NCBI GenBank assembly: GCA_024762375.1
Contig: JANTHQ010000043.1
Span: 1-9,992 of the forward strand
Direction of reading: 5' to 3'
From: Anaerolineaceae bacterium
GTDB taxonomy: Bacteria; Chloroflexota; Anaerolineae; 4572-78
DNA: 9,992 bases
Shown: positions 5,767 through 9,992 of the stretch, piece after piece
Layout: every line of letters starts with the position of its first letter
Position numbering within the stretch: the first letter of the stretch is position 1
Position numbers and translations under genes: made by a program
Notes under the pieces: generated by a model
Seen by the model: only the letters and a program-made list of their open reading frames with translations
Databases searched by the model: none
Told to the model about the DNA's origin: nothing

Positions 5767-6447
5767 TTATGCTCCTGTGGGGGTGATGATGATTTCGGCA
5801 GCCAGTTGTGGCGACAGGGTCAGTCGCTGGCCACCGAGTGCAACCAGCAGTGTGCCGTCGGGTGTGCGAGCCAAAACTTCGGCCATTGCGCCGGCCCGCG
5901 CACCGAGATGCGTCAAAAAATCGCGCGTGACGGTGTCGGCAGGATTTGCCAGCCCGGAAATTTGCCCGTGTTCGCCCGGCAGTAACTCGGCAAGCGGCCG
6001 AGATGCATCTTCGGTGGCTGCAACCGGCATTTCCGCGGGGATTGGCTCGTTTTGGGGGCTGGTTGTCGGATTTCCCAAAAAGAGCGCCAAACGCTCTGCC
6101 AACTGAGACGGGGTGACATGCTCAAAACGACAAGCGATTTCTTCGGCTTCTGCGGGGGGAATGCCGAGCTTTTCGACCATAAAAACTTCCCACAACCGGC
6201 GGTGGCGCAAAACACGCCGCGCCAGTTTTTCGCCCTGCGCGGTGAGCGTGACGCCTTTGTATGGCTCGTAAGTGACCAGCGCTCGTTGCGTTAGTTTGCG
6301 GCACATCTCGTTGGCAGAAACGGGCGACACCGACAGTTCTTCTGCCAGCATCGGCACGGGTACGGGTTGGGTGTGCCGTTGCAAAAGCGCAATGCGCAAC
6401 AGATACATTTCAATACTTTCGCTGGTTGTGTCGTTTTGGCCTGCCAT
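5767..6447 (-). CDS. DtxR/IdeR-family iron-dependent repressor
   Basis: This 226-residue protein (same length as DtxR) is the first gene of the feo operon and its likely regulator. It has an N-terminal winged helix (about 9-80), a dimerisation and metal domain (about 81-140), a variable Pro/Glu-rich linker (about 135-160) and a C-terminal FeoA/SH3-like domain (about 160-224). The primary metal site of DtxR is conserved with an offset of four: M14 (IEMYL) and C106, E109, H110 (ACRFEHV). This favours the iron type over the manganese type, which has Asp/Glu at those places. In the ancillary site E87 is kept, but the residues aligned with DtxR H79 and H98 are R83 and E102. The ATG at 6447 has a modest GGGTAG site. 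A 24-bp palindrome overlaps its leader and is the likely auto-regulatory operator. Confidence 0.9.
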   Translation of the reverse strand: MAGQNDTTSESIEMYLLRIALLQRHTQPVPVPMLAEELSVSPVSANEMCRKLTQRALVTYEPYKGVTLTAQGEKLARRVLRHRRLWEVFMVEKLGIPPAEAEEIACRFEHVTPSQLAERLALFLGNPTTSPQNEPIPAEMPVAATEDASRPLAELLPGEHGQISGLANPADTVTRDFLTHLGARAGAMAEVLARTPDGTLLVALGGQRLTLSPQLAAEIIITPTGA

Positions 6448-6461
6448 AACAATCTACCCGT

Positions 6462-6485
6462 AAAGATAAGGTGTACCTTATCTTT
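6462..6485. promoter_or_regulatory. Operator-like 24-bp palindrome in the dtxR-feo leader
   Basis: Arms AAAGATAAGGT and ACCTTATCTTT (11 bp each, perfect complements) flank a 2-bp centre. The TAAGGT/ACCTTA core recalls the TTAGGTTAG half-sites read by DtxR/IdeR proteins. It lies 15 bp before the dtxR start and 12 bp after the candidate -10, so bound repressor would block the whole operon. It is unrelated to the TTGAGAA boxes at 1.7 and 2.9 kb, so a different regulator is expected there. Confidence 0.72.
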
Positions 6486-6497
6486 GATTCTGCTAGA

Positions 6498-6526
6498 AAG
6501 ATACCACAGAAGTTTCGGATTGTAAA
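6498..6526 (-). promoter_or_regulatory. Probable promoter of the dtxR-feoA-feoB-feoC operon
   Basis: Minus-strand TTTACA (6526-6521) and TATCTT (6503-6498) are 17 nt apart. Transcription would begin near 6490, just before the 24-bp palindrome. The -35 overlaps the -35 of a possible plus-strand promoter (TTGTAA at 6520-6525). Confidence 0.5.
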
Positions 6527-6549
6527 GTCAAATTGTCACAAATTATATA
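6520..6549 (+). promoter_or_regulatory. Possible promoter of the sulfotransferase-like gene
   Basis: TTGTAA (6520-6525) and TATATA (6544-6549) are 18 nt apart on the plus strand. The resulting leader to the ATG at 6673 would be over 110 nt and would contain the palindromes at 6568-6587 and 6601-6615. Both hexamers are imperfect. Confidence 0.33.
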
Positions 6550-6567
6550 GGTTGAATGTCATAAAAA

Positions 6568-6587
6568 AAGTTAACCGCGGTTAACTT
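6568..6587. promoter_or_regulatory. Perfect 20-bp palindrome in the divergent control region
   Basis: AAGTTAACCG is followed directly by its exact reverse complement. On the plus strand it lies about 12 bp downstream of the expected start of the right-hand transcript, mirroring the DtxR-type palindrome on the left side. Read on the minus strand it is followed by seven T, so it could also act as a weak intrinsic terminator for transcripts entering from the right. An operator is the preferred reading; the regulator is unknown. Confidence 0.5.
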
Positions 6588-6600
6588 GTGATGATATGTG

Positions 6601-6615
6601 CTGTCAGATTGACAG
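6601..6615. promoter_or_regulatory. Short palindrome CTGTCA-GAT-TGACAG
   Basis: Six-bp perfect arms surround a 3-bp centre, 58 bp before the ATG at 6673. It could be an operator half-spaced like many dimer sites, or chance. Confidence 0.3.
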
Positions 6616-6672
6616 ACGTGAGGGCATGAGTATCATAACAAGTCGGACATTATTGCAGAAGGATGGAAATAT

Positions 6673-7278
6673 ATGGGTTTTTTGGACAAACTTTTTCGCC
6701 CCAAAGGCAACGAAATAATTACAGTGGTATCGGGATTGCCCCGCTCCGGCACATCCATGATGATGAAAATGCTGGAAGCCGGCGGCATTCCGCCGCTGAC
6801 GGACAAAATCCGCTCGGCCGATGAAGACAATCCCAAAGGCTATTATGAATTCGAGCGGGTGAAAAAACTGGATAAAGGCGATACGGCATGGCTGCCCGAA
6901 GCACGCGGAAAATCGGTGAAAGTGATTTCCGCACTGTTGAAATATCTACCCGGCGACTTTCGCTATCGTGTGATTTTTATGCGCCGCCGCACCGAAGAAA
7001 TCTTGGCATCGCAGAAACAAATGCTCATCCGCCGCGGCGAGCCGACCGACCGCGTCAGCGATGAGGAATTGGCGACATACTTCGCCAAACATTTGCGAGC
7101 CGTGGAAACGTGGCTGCAGAATCAACCGAATGTGGATGTGTTGTATGTCAGTTACAACTGCACGTTGGAAGCGCCGCTCGAAACGGCGCAGGAAATCAAT
7201 CGGTTTCTGGACAACCGACTCGACACCCGAGCGATGGCGGTTGTGGTAGACCCGCAACTCTATCGCCAGAAAAAATAG
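6673..7278 (+). CDS. Sulfotransferase-like P-loop protein
   Basis: This 201-residue protein probably lacks a signal peptide and has a basic, amphipathic start (MGFLDKLFRPKG). The segment ITVVSGLPRSGTSMMMKMLEAGG (about 16-38), with PRSGTS at 23-28, is the phosphosulfate-binding loop of PAPS-dependent sulfotransferases. The second landmark is the strand-helix around YRVIFMRRRTEEILASQKQML (98-118), where the family has the 3'-phosphate-binding Arg and Ser (R104 region and S113). The stretch ADEDNPKGYYEFE (49-61) fits bacterial sulfotransferase-like proteins of this short type. The acceptor is unknown, and with only 200 residues the catalytic base is not certain, so a nucleotide-binding relative is possible. 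ATG 6673 has AAGGA 9 nt upstream. A strong terminator follows, so the gene seems to be a single transcription unit. Confidence 0.78.
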   Translation: MGFLDKLFRPKGNEIITVVSGLPRSGTSMMMKMLEAGGIPPLTDKIRSADEDNPKGYYEFERVKKLDKGDTAWLPEARGKSVKVISALLKYLPGDFRYRVIFMRRRTEEILASQKQMLIRRGEPTDRVSDEELATYFAKHLRAVETWLQNQPNVDVLYVSYNCTLEAPLETAQEINRFLDNRLDTRAMAVVVDPQLYRQKK

Positions 7279-7289
7279 GTATCACCCCC

Positions 7290-7325
7290 CCCGATAGCCA
7301 TTTCGCGCTGTCGGGTTTTTGTTTT
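7290..7325 (+). terminator. Intrinsic terminator after the sulfotransferase-like gene
   Basis: CCCGATAGC (7290-7298) pairs with GCTGTCGGG (7307-7315) with one G-U pair around an 8-nt loop, followed by TTTTTGTTTT. It starts 12 bp after the stop codon. Confidence 0.82.
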
Positions 7326-7338
7326 GCCCGAAAATCGC

Positions 7339-7344
7339 TATAAT
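7339..7344 (+). promoter_or_regulatory. Perfect -10 box just before the large membrane-protein gene (possible leaderless start)
   Basis: TATAAT ends only 7 nt before the ATG at 7352, and no Shine-Dalgarno sequence is visible in that gap. Transcription would start at or next to the A of the ATG. The matching -35 is poor (TTTTTG at 7316-7321 with a 17-nt spacer, inside the terminator T-run). Confidence 0.45.
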
Positions 7345-7351
7345 CGGCAGT

Positions 7352-9992
7352 ATGAAACGAACCCGACTGCACCTCATCATTCTATCGCTATATGTTCTGC
7401 TAACACTGGTGCTCACCTTCCCGTGGGTGCTCCATTTCGGCGATGCCTTCCCCGGCACGGCGACATGGGCGTTTGACGAATCCACTTTTGTGTGGAACAT
7501 CTGGCGGTTCAAACACAACCTGCTCGATTTGCAGATGTCGCCCCTGCACACCACCGATATTTTCTTTCCGCTGGGGATTGATTTGGTGCTGTACACCTAC
7601 AATTTTCAGAATGCGCTGCTGGGGTTGCCCCTGCTGTTGGGATTGAATCTCACACTGGCGAGCAATTTTACCATTTTGCTGGCGTATGTGCTCAGCGGGT
7701 ATGGCACATTTTTGCTGATTCGCTATCTGCTGCCCAATCGGGCGGGCGGAACCCCAACCGGCACGGCGGCGGCGTTCATCGGCGGGGCGGTGTATGCCTT
7801 TATGGCGAGCCGCGCCATCTTTGCCGCGCTGGGACATTATGACATCGTTTCCACCGAATTTATTCCCTTTTTCGCGCTTTTTTTCATCAAAACCCTGCGC
7901 GAACCGGGCTGGAAAAATCCCGTGCTGACGGGGGTATTCGCCGCGCTCAGCCTGCTGGCGGAAATGATTTTCGGTGTTTTTTTGCTATTTTTGGGAATTG
8001 TGATTCTGGCGTTTGAGTTTAGAAACGTTTTCACCCTCTCCCCAACCCTCTCCCTCAAGGGAGAGGGAGTACCCCCTTCCCACTTTAAGGGGGAAGGGCT
8101 GGGGAAGGGGGTAAAAGCAATTGCGCGTCTTTTGGTGCTTGCTGCCACCGCCGCGATTCTGTGGTCGCCGGTGATGTTGCCGATTCTGCGCGCGTTTGCC
8201 GCCGGGCATTTCGATTTGACCGGCTGGGGCGAAAGCCTGAAACTGAGCGCGGATTTGGTCGGTTGGTTCACCCCGACCGCGCTCCATCCGCTGTGGGGCA
8301 GCGATTGGGTGGCGCGGTTGCGGCAGGTGCAGGAAGGCACTGCCCCGTTCAGCGATGTGAACACCGTTTTTCTCGGATTTGGCGTGCTGGCGCTGGCGGC
8401 AATCGGCGCGATGAGCCACTGGCGGCGCGCCAAACTGTGGGTGACGGGCGCAATCACGTTCGCCATTTTCACGCTCGGCCCCGTGCTGCAAATTCGCGGA
8501 CGCTACCTTTTCCCCTTCGACAACCTTTTCCGCGAACAGGGCATTCCGCAGGATGTCACCTTCCCGCTGCCATTTGCCATTCTGCACTGGTTGCCCATCA
8601 TCCGCGCCAACCGCGTGCCCGCCCGATTTTCGGTGGTGCTGGGATTGAGTCTCGCCGTGCTGGCGGGGTTCGGGGCGTTCAAAATCTTGCAGATTTTTAG
8701 TTCAAAGTTCAAAGTTCAACGTTCAAAGTTGACAATCGGCATTGCGAGTTTATTGCTGGTCGTCGTTCTCTTCGACCAAATTTCTGTCCCGCTGCCGCTC
8801 ACATCGGCGAAAGTGCCGGACGTGTATGCCCAAATCGGGGCGGAAGATGGCGATTTTTCGCTGCTGCAACTGCCGCTCGGCTGGCGAAACAGTTTCGGTG
8901 TTTTTGGCGCGGAACGGACACAGATTCAATATTATCAAACCGTGCATGGCAAACCGATGATTGGCGGCAATATTTCCCGCGCGCCCGAATTTAAATTCGA
9001 TTATTACCGCAATATTCCCCTTTTCCGGGCGATTGCACAAACTGAATTGCCGCAATCCGACCCCGCGGTTGACCCCGACACGCTGGCGAAAGCGGCGCAG
9101 CAAGCGGGCGAACTGATGACGCTGTACAATGTGCGCTATCTGCTGGTGCACGACCCGATTCCGGGGCGCAAACCGTATGAAGATACGTTTTCCGCGACCC
9201 GCCAACTGGCACTCGACCTGCTGCCGCTCGACCCCGAACCGGCATTCGCGGGCGATGGCGTGACGGCGTATCGCGTGAATCAGCCGCCGGTGCCCAATCC
9301 CCTGCGGGTGGAATTTGGCGACTGGACGAGCGCGCCGTATCGCGGCGACGGCTGGGCGGGCGATGAAAATTTCGAGGGCGCGGGGGTCAATTGGGCAACC
9401 GCGTCGACCGCCGAAATTTTTGTGCCGTATCGCGGCGACGGCGACCGCACACTGAAAATGCACCTCAAACCGTTCAACTATCCCGGCGCGCCGCCGCAGA
9501 CGATGACCGTTCGGGTGAACGGGCAACCGGCGGGCGATTTTCCGCTCAATCCCGATTGGCAGGTTTTGGAAACCACCCTGCCTGCGAAATTATTTTCGCC
9601 CGGGCTGAACCGAATCCGGCTGAATTTTGACCATACTGCCGTGCCGCGCGAGGTTTTGCCCGCGCAGACCGCCATCGGCGGGACGGGCGTTTCTGTGCCG
9701 CGCGATGTGGAAATCAACAGCAGTGCCGATTTTTCGTTTGTCACGGTGGGCTATGGCGAAAACGCGGAAGACGCTTCGGCGCACCGGCGGGGTATCAACG
9801 TGACGGTGCTCGACCCGCAGAGCGGCGAAATTCTGGCGAAAAAAGGTTTTGACACGGCGGCGAATCAATATGAAGATGCCGCGCTGCGCGATTTTCTGGC
9901 GCAAATTCCCACCGGGCGAATCGTGCTGGTCAGCAGTAAAGGCGCGGACGCGGGCGCGTTTCTCTCCGGCGGGTTCGAAATGCTCGGCGGCT
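7352..9992 (+). CDS. Large polytopic membrane protein, GT-C/YfhO-like, with C-terminal ILEI/FAM3-type domain (partial)
   Basis: The frame is open for 880 codons to the right edge. Residues 1-480 contain about ten or more hydrophobic helices. The first outside loop has acidic residues (D42, E43 in AFDESTFVWNIWRF), a layout seen in GT-C glycosyltransferases and YfhO-like proteins that use lipid-linked sugars. From about 485 the protein is soluble and presumably extracytoplasmic. Residues about 620-760 look like a beta-sandwich of carbohydrate-binding type (VRVNGQPAGDFPLNPDWQ, then the run FSPGLNRIRLNFDHT). From about 790 an ILEI/FAM3 domain begins (RRGINVTVLDPQSGEIL at 812-828, then GFDTAANQYEDAALRDFLAQI, then GRIVLVSSKGADAGAFLSGG); it is cut by the window edge. 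Two repeat-derived segments lie in loops (228-254 and 450-460). The start has no SD. Glycosyltransferase activity is inference; the ILEI call is firm on motif grounds. Confidence 0.72.
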   Translation, partial: MKRTRLHLIILSLYVLLTLVLTFPWVLHFGDAFPGTATWAFDESTFVWNIWRFKHNLLDLQMSPLHTTDIFFPLGIDLVLYTYNFQNALLGLPLLLGLNLTLASNFTILLAYVLSGYGTFLLIRYLLPNRAGGTPTGTAAAFIGGAVYAFMASRAIFAALGHYDIVSTEFIPFFALFFIKTLREPGWKNPVLTGVFAALSLLAEMIFGVFLLFLGIVILAFEFRNVFTLSPTLSLKGEGVPPSHFKGEGLGKGVKAIARLLVLAATAAILWSPVMLPILRAFAAGHFDLTGWGESLKLSADLVGWFTPTALHPLWGSDWVARLRQVQEGTAPFSDVNTVFLGFGVLALAAIGAMSHWRRAKLWVTGAITFAIFTLGPVLQIRGRYLFPFDNLFREQGIPQDVTFPLPFAILHWLPIIRANRVPARFSVVLGLSLAVLAGFGAFKILQIFSSKFKVQRSKLTIGIASLLLVVVLFDQISVPLPLTSAKVPDVYAQIGAEDGDFSLLQLPLGWRNSFGVFGAERTQIQYYQTVHGKPMIGGNISRAPEFKFDYYRNIPLFRAIAQTELPQSDPAVDPDTLAKAAQQAGELMTLYNVRYLLVHDPIPGRKPYEDTFSATRQLALDLLPLDPEPAFAGDGVTAYRVNQPPVPNPLRVEFGDWTSAPYRGDGWAGDENFEGAGVNWATASTAEIFVPYRGDGDRTLKMHLKPFNYPGAPPQTMTVRVNGQPAGDFPLNPDWQVLETTLPAKLFSPGLNRIRLNFDHTAVPREVLPAQTAIGGTGVSVPRDVEINSSADFSFVTVGYGENAEDASAHRRGINVTVLDPQSGEILAKKGFDTAANQYEDAALRDFLAQIPTGRIVLVSSKGADAGAFLSGGFEMLGG
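8033..8112. repeat. Hairpin repeat of intergenic type lying in frame inside a coding sequence
   Basis: The segment has a perfect hairpin CCCTCTCCC-TCAA-GGGAGAGGG (8046-8067) and a second palindrome with arms CCCTTCCC/GGGAAGGG (8074-8098). The outer ends (8033-8047 and 8097-8112) are roughly complementary, so the whole can fold on itself. It encodes residues about 228-254 (LSPTLSLKGEG and KGEGLGKG), a loop between two predicted helices. Such sequences are typical of dispersed bacterial spacer repeats. About 27 codons are added and the frame is kept. Confidence 0.68.
8699..8730. repeat. Tandem GTTCAAA heptamer repeat inside the coding sequence
   Basis: Units at 8700, 8707, 8714 and 8721 read GTTCAAA, GTTCAAA, GTTCAAC and GTTCAAA, with a degenerate GTTGACA following at 8728. 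They encode the basic peptide SSKFKVQRSKL (450-460), set in the loop between two hydrophobic helices, so the reading frame is retained. Confidence 0.72.

Noticed and set aside
6626..6718. Thirty-codon frame starting ATGAGTATC on the plus strand
   Set aside because: The GAGGG before it is too close to the ATG, and it overlaps the well-supported start of the sulfotransferase-like gene in another frame; at most an upstream leader peptide without support.
8750..9526. Open frame of 258 codons on the minus strand
   Set aside because: Antisense to the large membrane-protein gene; Arg/His-rich composition typical of a shadow of GC-rich coding sequence.

Overview
The window is a bacterial chromosome segment of about 10 kb and moderate GC content. 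It has dense, mostly minus-strand coding up to about 6.45 kb and plus-strand coding from 6.67 kb to the right edge. No rRNA, tRNA or conserved marker gene is present, so taxonomy is inference. The gene set (DtxR-type regulator with feoA, split feoB and feoC; a TroA-like lipoprotein; a large membrane protein with an ILEI domain) and three kinds of short repeats scattered in spacers and genes (TCACGCATCACGTTT iterons, CCCTCTCCC hairpins, GTTCAAA heptamers) resemble environmental Chloroflexota genomes (Anaerolineae-like). This is a low-to-moderate confidence assignment.

Layout from left to right. (1) Positions 1-360, minus strand: the N-terminal part of a membrane-anchored glutaminyl-peptide cyclotransferase, running off the left edge. 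(2) Positions 361-737: a spacer holding a 151-bp MITE-like element with terminal inverted repeats and a 5-bp direct repeat, itself flanked by inverted copies of a simple iteron. (3) Positions 738-1667, minus: a zinc/manganese-type (TroA/ZnuA family) substrate-binding lipoprotein without an ABC permease or ATPase beside it. (4) Positions 1739-2824, minus: a ten-helix transporter of the TDT/SLAC1/TehA family. Genes 3 and 4 each have their own TTGACA promoter, and both promoters carry the same palindrome (TTGAGAA-ATA-TTCTCAA type), which suggests a shared metal-responsive repressor of the Fur/Zur kind. (5) Positions 2936-6447, minus: a tightly packed ferrous-iron operon reading dtxR-feoA-feoB(GTPase)-feoB(membrane)-feoC. 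Junctions range from a 4-bp overlap to a 5-bp gap. A 24-bp near-perfect palindrome sits just in front of dtxR. The feoB gene is split into two reading frames at the linker between GTPase and membrane domains, with nothing apparently missing.

(6) Positions 6448-6672: a divergent control region with back-to-back promoters and two further palindromes. (7) Positions 6673-7278, plus: a small sulfotransferase-like P-loop protein, followed by a good intrinsic terminator. (8) Positions 7352-9992, plus: a very large polytopic membrane protein (GT-C/YfhO-like N-terminal half) whose extracytoplasmic C-terminal part has a beta-sandwich and then an ILEI/FAM3-type domain. It is cut by the right edge. Two repeat sequences of intergenic type lie in frame inside loops of this gene.

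Functionally the left two thirds form a metal-homeostasis block: Fe(II) uptake under a DtxR-type regulator, and next to it a second, separately controlled pair (metal-binding lipoprotein and TDT channel). The right part concerns the cell surface (sulfotransferase-like and glycosyltransferase-like proteins).
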